DNA from: Brachionus manjavacas
Lineage: Eukaryota > Rotifera > Eurotatoria > Ploima > Brachionidae
Direction of reading: 5' to 3'
Assembly: GCA_019054805.1 (NCBI GenBank)
Contig: JAHQIY010000013.1
Location: 496,001-560,000 of the forward strand
Length of the DNA: 64,000 nt
Within the stretch, counting starts at the first letter, position 1; every line of letters begins with the position of its first letter. Below the pieces are notes generated by a model. The model did no database searches, was not told the origin of the DNA, and saw only the letters and a program-made list of their open reading frames with translations. The position numbers were made by a program, and so were the translations under genes. This document shows, one piece after another, positions 1 to 12,487 of the stretch.

Positions 1-240
1 TTTTGTTGATTGTTTCTGTGAGCCTAATTTTGATGTCTTTCTATCCATTTTGTTTATAAAGTTTCGTACTAAGTCTCAAACTATATCGATCTGCCTTTTA
101 TTTCGTCTTGATTTAACTTCTGGTGTTCCTGGTTCAACCAGTTTATTTTCTTATTTTCCCATTCTTCTTAGTTTTTTCAATTGGTTCATCTAGCTCCATA
201 GTTATTGAAATCGCTTTGTGATCACCTATGTTTAAATCGC
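1..240 (-). pseudogene. LINE copy 0, 5' portion only (cut by window edge)
   Basis: Matches the high-coordinate end of the other LINE copies. On the minus strand it keeps the linker upstream of the reverse transcriptase and, near 205-225, the codons G-D-H-K-A-I-S, which fit the end of an APE-type endonuclease (the family usually reads S/G-D-H-x-x-I). Small differences from copy 1, such as one base fewer near 38, show it is an independent unit. The rest lies outside the window. Confidence 0.8.
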
Positions 241-1114
241 TTTCTAGGATTTTAGAACTTAAATGATTTTAATATTATAAAATTAATTTATATACCTTTT
301 AAAAGTATTTTTTGAAATTTATAACTGAATATAAAATATTTTATATTTATTTCCCACAACGGGAATTCATTCCTCACGTTAAATAATTTAATTGCATATC
401 AGTTAAAATTAATTCATTTGTAATGATGAATTCGTATCGATATTTAATTAATAAAATCTTGCTTCTATGAAATTTTATTCCATTTGAATTTGTAAATATC
501 TTTATTTTTAAAAAATTTAAACAAAAGTGGCTAATGTACAATTAGAATATTTGAGTTTGAATAGTTGAGACTCAATTAAAAAAAATGACAGAATTTAATA
601 AAAATTTAATGAAAGTTTTCGTTTTAGTATTAATAAATAACTTGAATATTCAACAAGATAAAGCATATTTGTTTGGGAACTTTAATAAGTTATATTAATT
701 AAATTTTCTTTAAAAATTGAATGTTGCCTTTTTCTTGCTCACAATTACTTAATTAGGCTTAATTATCAAAAATAAGAGTTTTCTTTTGATAATTAGATAA
801 TCCTCAGTCGAATATTTTTCTTTTACTAATATTTTATATAAGGAATTTGGCCTTTTTCTCTTAAGTCTGAATAGTTGAGACTCAATTAGACAAAAAAGAA
901 ATTAAAGCGATAGTCATCAAAAACTGAATTTTTATATTAGAAGATTATGTAAAATATGTAATATTAAATAGTGAATAGTTTTATCAGGAATCATTGTTGA
1001 TTATTTTTTTTAAATATTTGTTTATATAGTTAATTAAATGATAAAAACTAGAAGTATTACTAAATTAGTTTATTACTAAAGGTATTTCTACAAGTTTAAA
1101 AATGAATTTAAAAT
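241..1114. repeat. Array spacer, short form (874 bp)
   Basis: AT-rich and non-coding. It holds a perfect 12 bp inverted repeat (760-771 and 784-795, arms TAATTATCAAAA/TTTTGATAATTA, 12-base loop) and two copies of GAATAGTTGAGACTCAATTA (near 561 and 868) that centre on the dyad TTGAG-A-CTCAA. No gene seen. Confidence 0.85.
760..795. other. Perfect 12-bp inverted repeat in spacer
   Basis: Arms 760-771 and 784-795 are exact reverse complements around a 12-base loop. The same structure recurs in each spacer between LINE copies, for example 3525-3560, and is worn down only in the edge spacer near 22,710. It could form a hairpin or cruciform. No function can be assigned from the sequence. Confidence 0.8.
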
Positions 1115-3003
1115 ATATCACTTGCTCAACGCCCCGTTAAATAAGTTTGCGATGTATTTGCCAATATTTAGTTTTAGAATAAAATATAATAAAATAGTCA
1201 AAATTATAAAAAAAAATAGTTTTTAACTCCTTACTCTGTCTGTATTGTTGTCGTATCTAAAAAGGCTATAAACGGCTGCTGTTTGACCGTTACGCTTAGA
1301 CACTTCGCGTAGTTCTTCAAGTACGGTGTTGTTTTTCTTACACGTTTCGAGCTCTAATTCATTTAAGTATCTGTGGTATTTACATTTCTCCAGAAGGCCA
1401 ATGTCATTCTCATACTGTATTTCATTCAATATCCTGAGAATACTATTTACAAAGTCATTCTGATCTCCTATTTTTAACATCTCTTTGATGATTGAGATTG
1501 ATATTGTCCTTTCTTAGTTTCCGAGATAAGCAACAAATCAACCTCATATGCAACGACATCGATTTTTATTGACCGAATTCAGATGCCAATATCACTTTCT
1601 GAAACATCAATTAGTATTTCTCAATATAAATTGAGAATAAGATGGGTGATTTTTTCCACCTTGACGTACTCCAACCGTGGTAAATGCTTTTGAATATTCA
1701 TTCCCATTATTTACTACCTTTAGTGATTCTTTATAGTAATAAATGATGCTGATGACTATAATATGGCTTAGATATTTCTTTATCAGTGTTTTCCATAATT
1801 TTGTACGTTCGACCTTGTCGAACGCTTTACTTGTGTCGATTGCACAAACATAAGTCCATCAACGTCTTCTATTACAATAATCAATGGCCTGTTTTAGTGT
1901 CCATACTGGGTGTTGACATGATGACTTTTTTAAATCCAAATTGTTTCCAGTGATCAATGTGTTCTGATTTTAACATCTCTTGTAGCACTGCTTCGTATAG
2001 GTTTGTTATAGTGTCTGTTACCACAACGTGTCTCAGATTCGACAATTCGTTGTTAGACTTGTTGTAATCTCTAATCCATGGCTTAATAATTGATATGTTG
2101 AAAAGAAATGGGACTTTTTGGTGGTTATGTTCTCAAATGCATTTTTTAAACATTCATACAGTTTTCTATTTTCGGCGCATTTAATCATTTCGTAACAAAC
2201 ATCGCTTATTCCAATAGCCTTATTTTTCGGTATAGACTGAATTGTTTCTAAAAATTTAGTAAAATCTATTTTATGGTTAAACACGGTGTTTTTGTGCTGT
2301 TGTAAGTAACTTTCAACTTCCTTTCTGTCACACATGCCTCATATGTTTCCTCTTTGTTTCTAGTGTTAAATAAGTGACTATAATGATCAGTTAATTTATT
2401 TAAGTCAATGTCGATCGTATTATTTGGTCTTTGTTGTTTTTATATTCGATTTCAAAAACTTTGCTCGTCGAATGTAAGTAGATCATTTATTTGGTTAATT
2501 TTTTTATCCCTTTTAATTAACCAGTTGACTCGTTTTTGTTTTCTAAAGTCTCTTTTAGCTTAATTTAACTCCTGTTTATCATTTTCCCCTAATGTTTGCG
2601 ATTTTATTGTTTATATAACAATAAATTACCTTATTGTGTTGTCTCACCATATTCGAATCCCACCATCGATTATACTTTTTGTCCATTTTTTTCTTTTTTC
2701 TTTTGATAGTGTTTTGATTCTATTTTGGACATTTACGACTGAGCTAATCATGATGCTACTTATTTTGTTGATTGTTTCTGTGAGCCTAATTTTGATGTTC
2801 TTTCTATCCATTTTGTTTATAAAGTTTCGTACTAAGTCTCAAACTATATCGATCTGCCTTTTTATTTCGTCTTGATTTAACTTCTGGTGTTCCTGGTTCA
2901 ACCAGTTTATTTTCTTATTTTCCCATTCTTCTTAGTTTTTTCAATTGGTTCATCTAGCTCCATAGTTATTGAAATCGCTTTGTGATCACCTATGTTTAAA
3001 TCG
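1115..3003 (-). pseudogene. Dead LINE copy 1 (endonuclease end, RT, C-terminus)
   Basis: A 5'-truncated non-LTR retrotransposon read on the minus strand. From high to low coordinate it keeps the endonuclease relic G-D-H-K-A-I-S (2971-2990), the W-W-D linker, an RT block with A-I-G-I-S-D-V-C-Y-E-M-I-K (about 2180-2225), motif A as AIDTSKAFDKVERT (1802-1843), motif B of the G-V-R-Q-G type, a damaged motif C reading Y-E-V-D (1537-1548) where copies 2-6 have Y-A-D-D, and an 85-codon C-terminal piece (1223-1480). The 578 bp between motif C and the C-terminus that copies 5-7 carry is gone. The reading frame is broken in several places, so no product is expected. The LINE clade is uncertain: motifs B and C show APE-type LINE affinity but not one clade. 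Confidence 0.87.
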
Positions 3004-4434
3004 CTTTCTAGGATTTTAGAACTTAAATGATTTTAATATTATAAAATTAATTTATATACCTTTTAAAAGTATTTTTTGAAATTTATAACTGAATATAAAA
3101 TATTTTATATTTATTTCCCACAACGGGAATTCATTCCTCACGTTAAATAATTTAATTGCATATCAGTTAAAATTAATTCATTTGTAATGATGAATTCGTA
3201 TCGATATTTAATTAATAAAATCTTGCTTCTATGAAATTTTATTCCATTTGAATTTGTAAATATCTTTATTTTTAAAAAATTTAAACAAAAGTGGCTAATA
3301 TACAATTAGAATATTTGAGTTTGAATAGTTGAGACTCAATTAAAAAAAATGACAGAATTTAATATAAATTTAATGAAAGTTTTCGTTTTAGTATTAATAA
3401 ATAACTTGAATATTCAACAAGATAAAGCATATTTGTTTGGGAACTTTAATAAGTTATATTAATTAAATTTTCTTTAAAAATTGAATGTTGCCTTTTTTCT
3501 TGCTCACAATTATTTAATTAGGCTTAATTATCAAAAATAAGAGTTTTCTTTTGATAATTAGATAATCCTCAGTCGAATATTTTTCTTTTACTAATATTTT
3601 ATATAAGGAATTTGGCCTTTTTCTCTTAAGTCTGAATAGTTGAGACTCAATTATACAAAAAAGAAATTAAAGCAATAGTCATCAAAAACTGAATTTTTTT
3701 ATTAGAAGATTATGTAAAATATGTAATATTAAATAGTGAATAGTTTTATCAGGAATCATTGTTGATTATTTTTTTTAAATATTTGTTTATATAGTTAATT
3801 ATATGATAAAAACTAGAAGTATTACTAAATTAATTTATTACTAAAGGTATTTCTACAAGTTTAAAAATGAATTTAAAATATTTTTATTTTTGCTTTATAC
3901 TGTCCGCAATAATGGGGATCCGCTCGACAGAAAAAAAAATTGTAGTAAAAATGTTTTTAAAGAATATTTAGTTGTTTTGATGTACTCGATATGAAAATAC
4001 CTACTGAAAAATTGTTATTTCGGAGTTAGGATCGAATCCAGTTTTAATAAAAATAATGAATATTAAAAATCTTTAAATTAGCTTTAATATAGAAATAGAT
4101 AAAATAAATCAATTAAGTTACTTTATAAAAGTTAATTTGAATAAATAAATTATTTTAACAAGATTGTTGTCTTATTCTTGTTCAGCTTAAATAGATAATA
4201 CCTAGTTAGAAAAAAAAAGATATTAAAACTATTGTGATTGAAAAATGAATTTATTTAATGCGAAGAATTTAAAAAAAAAAATAAAGGTCAATAGTGATAA
4301 GTATTATCAAGAATAGATTCGATCAATTTTTGAAAAATCAATGTTTCCATTGTAAATTAAATTATAAAAGCTAATTAAACAAATTAATTTATAATTATTT
4401 ACTTATTTATCTATATCTATGGCTGAGGCCGTAA
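3004..4434. repeat. Array spacer, long form (1,431 bp)
   Basis: The same spacer as 241-1114 plus an extra segment of about 555 bp (3881 to about 4436). The extra segment starts with a GC-enriched patch near 3900-3925 whose ends form C-T-G-T-C/G-A-C-A-G, and it contains a second, diverged copy of a spacer sub-repeat (about 4187-4385, compare 868-1060). The segment lies between short A/T-rich identities, so loss by microhomology in the short spacers is easy to picture. No gene seen. Confidence 0.85.
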
Positions 4435-6355
4435 ATATACCACTTGCTCAACGCCCCGTTAAATAAGTTGGCGATGTATTTTCCAATATTTAGTTTTAGA
4501 ATAAAATATAATAAAATTGTCAAAATTATAAAAAAAAACATAAAAAATTTAATGAAAGTTTTTAACTCCTTACTCTGTTTGTATTGTTGTCGTATCTAAA
4601 AATGCTATAAACGGCAGCTGTTTGACCGTAACGCTTAGACACTTCGCGTAGTTCTTCAAGTACGGTGTTGTTTTTCTTACACGTTTCGAGCTCTAATTCA
4701 TTTAAGTATCTGTGGTATTTAGATTTCTCCAGAAGGCCAATGCCTTTCTCAAACTGTATTTCATTCAATATCCTGAGAATACTATTCACAAAGTCATTCT
4801 GATCTCCTATTTTTAACATCTCTTTGATGATTGAGATTGATATTGTCCTTTCTTAGTTTCCGAGATAAGCAACAAATCATCCGCATACTCAATGACATCG
4901 ATTTTTTATTGACCGAATTCTGATGCCAATATCTCTTTCTGAAGCATCAATTAGGATTTTTTGAATATAAATTGAGAATAAGATAAGTGATGCTTTTCCA
5001 CCTTGACGTACTCCAACCGTGTTTTAAAATGCTTTTGAATATTCAATCCCATTAATTACTACCTTTAGTGATTCTTTATAGTAATATATGATGCTGATGA
5101 ATATAAATTGGCTTAGATATTTCTTTATCAGTCTTCTCCATAATTTTGTACGTTCGACCTTGCCGATAGATTTACTTGCGTCGATTGCACCAACATAAGT
5201 CCATCAACGTCTTCTTTTACAATAATCAATGGCCTGTTTTAGTGTCCATACTGGGTGTTGACATGATGACTTTTTTTAAATCCAAATTGTTTCCAGTGAT
5301 CAATGTGTTCTGATTTTAACATCTCTTGTAGCACTGCTTCGTATAGGTTTGTTATAGTGTCTGTTACCACAACGTGTCTCAGATTCGACAATTCGTTGTT
5401 AGACTTGTTGTAATCTCTAATCCATGGCTTAATAATTGATATGTTGAAAAGAAATGGGACTTTTTGGTGGTTATGTTCTCAAATGCATTTTTTAAACATT
5501 CATACAGTTTTCTATTTTCGGCGCATTTAATCATTTCGTAACAAACATCGCTTATTCCAATAGCATTATTATTCGGTATAGACTGAATTGTTTCTAAAAA
5601 TTTTGTGAAATCTTTTTTATGGTTAAACACGGTGTTTTTGTGATGTTGAAAGTAACTATCAACTTCCTTTCTATCACACAATTCCTCACATGTTTCCCCT
5701 TTGTTTTTAGCTTTAAATAAGTGACTATAATGATCAGTAAATTCACTTTAGTCAATATTGATCGTATTGTTAAGTCTTTGTAGTTTTTATATTCGATTTC
5801 AAAAACTTTGCTTGTCGAATGTAAGTAGATCATTTATTTGGTTAATTTTTTTATCCCTTTTAATTAACCAGTTGACTCGTTTTTGTTTTCTAAAGTCTCT
5901 TTTAGCTTAATTTAACTCCTCTTTCTCATTTTCCCCAATGTTTGCGATTTTATTGTTTATATAACAATAAATTACCTTATTGTGTTGTCTCACCATATTC
6001 GAATCCCACCATCGATTATACTTTTTTTGTCCATTTTTTTTCTTTTTTCTTTTTGATAGTGTTTTGATTCTATTTTGGACATTTACGACTGAGCTAATCA
6101 TGATGCTACTTATTTTGTTGATTGTTTCTGTGAGCCTAATTTTGATGTTCTTTCTATCCATTTTGTTTATATAGTTTTGTACTAAGTCTCAAACTATATT
6201 GATCTGCCTTTTTATTTCGTCTTGATTTAACTTCTGGTGTTCCTGGTTCAACCAGTTTATTTTCTTATTTTCCCATTCTTCTTAGTTTTTTCAATTGGTT
6301 CATCTAGCTCCATAGTTATTGAAATCGCTTTGTGATCACCTATGTTAAAATCGCT
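4435..6355 (-). pseudogene. Dead LINE copy 2
   Basis: Same layout as copy 1: endonuclease relic at 6321-6340, R-W-W-D-S-N-M-V-R-Q-H-N linker near 5975-6018, RT core, and the C-terminal 85-codon segment 4562-4819. Motif C reads Y-A-D-D, but motif A has decayed to A-I-D-A-S-K-S-I-G-K-V, a change shared with copy 3. It carries the same 578 bp internal deletion as copies 1, 3 and 4. Open pieces of 84, 100 and 85 codons remain but are separated by frame changes and stops. Not functional. Confidence 0.86.
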
Positions 6356-7227
6356 TTCTAGGATTTTAGAACTTAAATGATTTTAATATTATAAAATTAA
6401 TTTATATACCTTTTAAAAGTATTTTTTGAAATTTATAACTGAATATAAAATATTTTTTATTTATTTCCCACAACGGGAATTCATTCCTCACGTTAAATAA
6501 TTTAATTGCATATCAGTTAAAATTAATTCATTTGTAATGATGAATTCGTATCGATATTTAATTAATAAAATCTTGCTTCTATGAAATTTTATTCCATTTG
6601 AATTTGTAAATATCTTTATTTTTAAAAAATTTAAACAAAAGTGGCTAATGTACAATTAGAATATTTGAGTTTGAATAGTTGAGACTCAATTAAAAAAAAT
6701 GACAGAATTTAATAAAAATTTAATGAAAGTTTTCGTTTTAGTATTAATAAATAACTTGAATATTCAACAAGATAAAGCATATTTGTTTGGGAACTTTAAT
6801 AAGTTATATTAATTAAATTTTCTTTAAAAATTGAATGTTGCCTTTTTCTTGCTCACAATTATTTAATTAGGCTTAATTATCAAAAATAAGAGTTTTCTTT
6901 TGATAATTAGATAATCCTCAGTCGAATATTTTTCTTTTACTAATATTTTATATAAGGAATTTGGCCTTTTTCTCTTAAGTCTGAATAGTTGAGACTCAAT
7001 TAGACAAAAAAGAAATTAAAGCAATAGTCATCAAAAACTGAATTTTTTTATTAGAAGATTATGTAAAATATGTAATATTAAATAGTGAATAGTTTTATCA
7101 GGAATCATTGTTGATTATTTTTTTAAATATTTGTTTATATAGTTAATTATATGATAAAAACTAGAAGTATTACTAAATTAATTTATTACTAAAGGTATTT
7201 CTACAAGTTTAAAAATGAATTTAAAAT
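6356..7227. repeat. Array spacer, short form (872 bp)
   Basis: Near-identical to 241-1114 in order and length, including the 12 bp inverted repeat near 6880-6915 and both TTGAGACTCAA dyads. Lacks the 555 bp segment. No gene seen. Confidence 0.85.
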
Positions 7228-9143
7228 ATACCACTTGCTCAACGCCCCGTTAAATAAGTTTGCGATGTATTTGCCAATATTTAGTTTTAGAATAAAATAT
7301 AATAAAATAGTTAAAATTATAAAAAAAAACATAAAAAATTTAATGAAAGTTTTTAACTCCTTACTCTGTCTGTATTGTTGTCGTATCTAAAAAGGCTATA
7401 AACGGCTGCTGTTTGACCGTAACGTTTAGACACTTCGCGTAGTTCTTCAAGTACGGTGTTGTTTTTCTTACACGTTTCGAGCTCTAATTCATTTAAGTAT
7501 CTGTGGTATTTACATTTCTCCAGAAGGCCAATGTCATTCTCAAACTGTATTTCATTCAATATCCTGAGAATACTATTCACAAAGTCATTCTGATCTCCTA
7601 TTTTTAACATCTCTTTGATGATTGAGATTGATATTGTCCTTTCTTAGTTTCCGAGATAAGCAACAAATCATCCGCATACTCAATGACATCGATTTTTTAT
7701 TGACCGAATTCTGATGCCAATATCTCTTTCTGAAGCATCAATTAAGATTTTTTGAATATAAATTGAGAATAAGATAAGTGATGCTTTTCCACCTTGACGT
7801 ACTCCAACCGTGGTTTTAAATGCTTTTGAATATTCAATCCCATTAATTACTACTTTTAGTGATTCTTTATAGTAATATATGATGCTGATGACTATAAATT
7901 GGCTTAGATATTTCTTTATCAGTCTTTTCCATAATTTTGTACGTTCGACCTTGCCGATAGATTTACTTGCGTCGATTGCACCATTATAAGTCCATCAACG
8001 TCTTCTTTTACAATAATCAATGGCCTGTTTTAGTGTCCATACTGGGTGTTGACATGATGACTTTTTTTAAATACAAATTGTTTCCAGTGATCAATGTGTT
8101 CTGATTTTAACATCTCTTGTAGCACTGCTTCGTATAGGTTTGTTATAGTGTCTGTTACCACAACGTGTCTCAGATTCGACAATTCGTTGCTAGACTTGTT
8201 GTAATCTCTAATCCATGGCTTAATAATTGATATGTTGAAAAGAAATGGGACTTTTTGGTGGTTATGTTCTCAAATGCATTTTTTAAACATTCATACAGTT
8301 TTCTATTTTCGGCGCATTTAATCATTTCGTAACAAACATCGCTTATTCCAATAGCATTATTATTCGGTATAGACTGAATTGTTTCTAAAAATTTTGTGAA
8401 ATCTTTTTATGGTTAAACACGGTGTTTTTGTGATGTTGAAAGTAACTATCAACTTCCTTTCTATCACACAATTCCTCACATGTTTCCCCTTTGTTTTTAG
8501 CTTTAAATAAGTGACTATAATGATCAGTAAATTCACTTTAGTCAATATTGATCGTATTGTTAAGTCTTTGTAGTTTTTATATTCGATTTCAAAAACTTTG
8601 CTTGTCGAATGTAAGTAGATCATTTATTTGGTTAATTTTTTTATCCCTTTTAATTAACCAGTTGACTCGTTTTTGTTTTCTAAAGTCTCTTTTAGCTTAA
8701 TTTAACTCCTGTTTATCATTTTCCCCAATGTTTGCGATTTTATTGTTTATATAACAATAAATTACCTTATTGTGTTGTCTCACCATATTCGAATCCCACC
8801 ATCGATTATACTTTTTTGTCCATTTTTTTTCTTTTTTCTTTTTGATAGTGTTTTGATTCTATTTTGGACATTTACGACTGAGCTAATCATGATGCTACTT
8901 ATTTTGTTGATTGTTTCTGTGAGCCTAATTTTGATGTTCTTTCTATCCATTTTGTTTATAAAGTTTCGTACTAAGTCTCAAACTATATCGATCTGCCTTT
9001 TTATTTCGTCTTGATTTAACTTCTGGTGTTCCTGGTTCAACCAGTTTATTTTCTTATTTTCCCATTCTTCTTAGTTTTTTCAATTGGTTCATCTAGCTCC
9101 ATAGTTATTGAAATCGCTTTGTGATCACCTATGTTTAAATCGC
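7228..9143 (-). pseudogene. Dead LINE copy 3
   Basis: Closest to copy 2, sharing the motif A decay (S-K-S-I-G-K-V). It keeps the C-terminal segment (7353-7610, 85 codons) and the endonuclease relic near 9108-9128. A one-base loss in a T run near 8402 breaks the RT N-terminal frame, which stays open for 100 codons in copies 1, 2, 4, 5 and 6. It carries the common 578 bp deletion. Non-functional. Confidence 0.86.
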
Positions 9144-10572
9144 TTTCTAGGATTTTAGAACTTAAATGATTTTAATATTATAAAATTAATTTATATACCT
9201 TTTAAAAGTATTTTTTGAAATTTATAACTGAATATAAAATATTTTTTATTTATTTCCTACAACGGGAATTCATTCCTCACGTTAAATAATTTAATTGCAT
9301 ATCACTTAAAATTAATTCATTTGTAATGATGAATTCGTATCGATATTTAATTAATAAAATCTTGCTTCTATGAAATTTTATTCCATTTGAATTTGTAAAT
9401 ATCTTTATTTTTAAAAAATTTAAACAAAAGTGGCTAATATACAATTAGAATATTTGAGTTTGAATAGTTGAGACTCAATTAAAAAAAATGAGAGAATTTA
9501 ATATTAATTTAATGAAAGTTTTCGTTTTAGTATTAATAAATAACTTGAATTTTACAACAAGATAAAGCATATTTGTTTGGGAACTTTAATAAGTTATATT
9601 AATTAAATTTTCTTTAAAAATTGAATGTTGCCTTTTTCTTGCTCACAATTATTTAATTAGGCTTAATTATCAAAAATAAGAGTTTTCTTTTGATAATTAG
9701 ATAATCCTCAGTCGAATATTTTTCTTTTACTAATATTTTATATAAGGAATTTGGCCTTTTTCTCTTAAGTCTGAATAGTTGAGACTCAATTAGACAAAAA
9801 GAAATTAAAGCAATAGTCATCACTGAATTTTTATATTAGAAGATTATGTAAAATATGTAATATTAAATAGTGAATAGTTTTATCAGGAATCATTGTTGAT
9901 TATTTTTTTTAAATATTTGTTTATATAGATAATCATTTGATTAAAAACTAAAAGTATTACTAAATTAAATTTTTACTAAAGGTATTTCTACAAATTTAAA
10001 AATGAATTTAAAATATTTTTATTTTTGCTTTATACTGTCTGCAATAATGGGGATCCGCTCGACAGAAAAAAAAATTGTAGTAAAAATGTTTTTAAAGAAT
10101 ATTTAGTTGTTTTGATGTACTCGATATGAAAATACCTACTGAAAAATTGTTATTTCGGAGTTAGGATCGAATCTAGTTTTAATATAAAAAAATGAATATT
10201 AAAAATCTTTAAATTAGCTTTAATATAGAAATAGATAAAATAAATCAATTAAGTTACTTTATAAAAGTTAATTTGAGTAAATAAATTATTTTAACAAGAT
10301 TGTTGTCTTATTCTTGTTCAGCTTTGATAGATAATACCTAGTTAGAAAAAAAAAGATATTAAAACTATTGTGATTGAAAAATGAATTTATTTAATGCGAA
10401 GAATTTAAAAAAAAAAAAATAAAGGTCAATAGTGATAAGTATTATCAAGAATAGATTCAATCAATTTTTTAAAAATCAATTTTTCCATTGTAAATTAAAT
10501 TATAAAAGCTAACTAAACAAATTAATTAATAATTATTTATTTATTTATCTATATCTATGGCTGAGGCCGTAA
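9144..10572. repeat. Array spacer, long form (1,429 bp)
   Basis: Counterpart of 3004-4434, with the extra 555 bp segment at about 10,018-10,574. The match of long spacers before copies 2 and 4 and short ones before copies 1 and 3 defines a 6.13 kb dimer. No gene seen. Confidence 0.85.
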
Positions 10573-12487
10573 ATATACCACTTGCTCAACGCCCCGTTAA
10601 ATAAGTTGGCGATGTATTTTCCAATATTAAGTTTTAGAATAAAATATAATAAAACAGTAAAAATTATAAAAAAAAAACATTAATAATTTAATGAAAGTTT
10701 TTAACTCCTTACTCTGTTTGAATTGTTGTCGTATCCAAAAAGGCTATAAACGGCTGCTGTTTGACCGTTACGCTTAGACACATCGCGTAGTTCTTCAAGT
10801 ACGGTGTTGTTTTTCTTACACGTTTCGAGCTCTAATTCATTTAAGTATCTGTGGTATTTACAGATCTCCAAAAGGCCAATGTCATTTTCATATTGTATTT
10901 CATTCAATATACTGAGAATACTATTCACAAAGTCATTCTGATCTCCTATTTTTAACATCTCTTTGATGATTGAGATTGATATTGTCCTTTCTTAGTTTCC
11001 GAGATAAGCAACAAATCATCCGCATACTCAATGACATCGATTTTTTATTGACCGAATTCTGATGCCAATATCTCTTTCAGAAGCATCAATTAGGATTTTT
11101 TGAATATAATTTGAGAATAAGATAGATAATGCTTTTCCACCTTGACGTACTCCAACCGTGGTTTTAAATGCTTTTGAATATTCATTATTTACTACCTTTA
11201 GTGATTCTTTATAGTAATTTATGATGCTGATGACTCTAAATTGGCTTAGATATTTCTTTATCAGTGTTTTCCATAATTTTGTACGTTCGACCTTGTCGAA
11301 CGCTTTACTTGTGTCGATTGCACAAACATAAGTCCATCAACGTCTTCTTTTACAATAATCAATAGCCTGTTTTAGTGTCCATACTGCGTGTTGACATGAT
11401 GACTTTTTTTAAATCAAAATTGTTTCCAGTGATCATTGTGTTCTGATTTTAACATCTCTTGTAGCACTGCTTCGTATAGGTTTGATATGGTGTCTGTTAC
11501 CACAACGTGTCTCAGATTCGACAATTAGTTGTTAGACTTTTTGTAATCTCTAATCCATGGCTTAATAATTGATATGTTGAAAAGAAATGGGACTTTTTGG
11601 TAGTTATGTTCTCAAATACATTTTTTAAACATTCATTCAGTTTTCTATTTTCGGCGCATTTAATCATTTCGTAACAAACATCGCTTATTCCAATAGCCTT
11701 ATTATTCGGTATAGACTGAATTGTTTCTAAAAATTTTGTGAAATCTTTTTTATGGTTAAACACGGTGTTTTTCTGATGTTGAAAGTAACTATCAACTTCC
11801 TTTCTATCACACAATTCCTCATATGTTTCCCCTTTGTTTTTAGTTTTAAATAAGTGACTATAATGATCAGTAAATTCACTTTAGTCAATATCGATCGTAT
11901 TATTAGGTCTTTGTAGTTTTTATATTCGATTTCAAAAACTTTGCTTGTCGAATGTAAGTAGAACATTTATTTGGTTAATTTTTTATTCCCTTTTAATTAA
12001 CCAGTTGACTCGTTTTTGTTTTCTAAAGTCTCTTTTAGCTTAAATTAGCTCCTGTTTCTCATTTTCTCCAATGTTTGCGATTTTATTGTTTATATAACAA
12101 GAAATTACCTTATTGTGTTGTCTCACCATATTCGAATCCCACCATCGATTATATTTTTTTTGTCCATTTTTTTTCTTTTTTCTTTTTGATAGTGTTTTGA
12201 TTCTATTTTGGACATTTACGACTGAGCTAATCATGATGCTACTTATTTTGTTGATTGTTTCTGTGAGCCTAATTTTGATGTTCTTTCTATCCATTTTGTT
12301 TATAAAGTTTTGTACTAAGTCTCAAACTATATCGATCTGCCTTTTTATTTCGTCTTGATTTATTTTCTGGTGTTCCTGGTTCAACCAGTTTATTTTCTTA
12401 TTTTCCCATTCTTCTTAGTTTTTTCAATTGGTTCATCTAGCTCCATAGTTATTGAAATCGCTTTGTGATCACCTATGTTTAAATCGC
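10573..12487 (-). pseudogene. Dead LINE copy 4
   Basis: Layout as copy 1. The C-terminal segment is at 10701-10958, the RT N-terminal block at 11512-11814 is open for 100 codons, motif A is AIDTSKAFDKVERT as in copy 1, and the endonuclease relic is near 12,452-12,471. It has the common 578 bp deletion. Motif A state and spacer type group it differently (copy 1 by motif A, copy 2 by spacer), which points to recombination between units. Non-functional. Confidence 0.86.

Noticed and set aside
750-762. TTAGGC, the nematode telomere repeat unit
   Set aside because: It occurs once per spacer and never in tandem, so it is chance text next to an inverted repeat.
2636-2875. Plus-strand open frames of 64-112 codons rich in Phe, Leu and Ile, repeated in each unit (also 5980-6174, 8772-9014, 12113-12358, 15388-15630, 18659-18904, 21750-22088)
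   Set aside because: They are the antisense of the LINE linker and RT region, which reads sensibly on the minus strand with RT-like motifs. The membrane-protein look comes from complementing Lys/Asn/Ile-rich codons.
3900-3930. CTGTC...GACAG patch as a possible transposon end
   Set aside because: Only a 5-base symmetry with no target duplication. It is better explained as part of the 555 bp spacer segment.
4020-4050. tRNA-like B-box text (GGATCGAATCC) in the long spacer
   Set aside because: The bases around it do not form a T-arm, and no A-box or acceptor stem is found at the right distance.
5594-5833. Minus-strand 79-87-codon frames beginning M-I-Y-L-H-S or M-F-Y-L-H-S (also 8360-8623, 11727-11966, 15000-15239, 18273-18512)
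   Set aside because: They lie in the LINE between the linker and the RT block and are probably shifted-frame or decayed LINE sequence. They are covered by the LINE copies and not separate genes.
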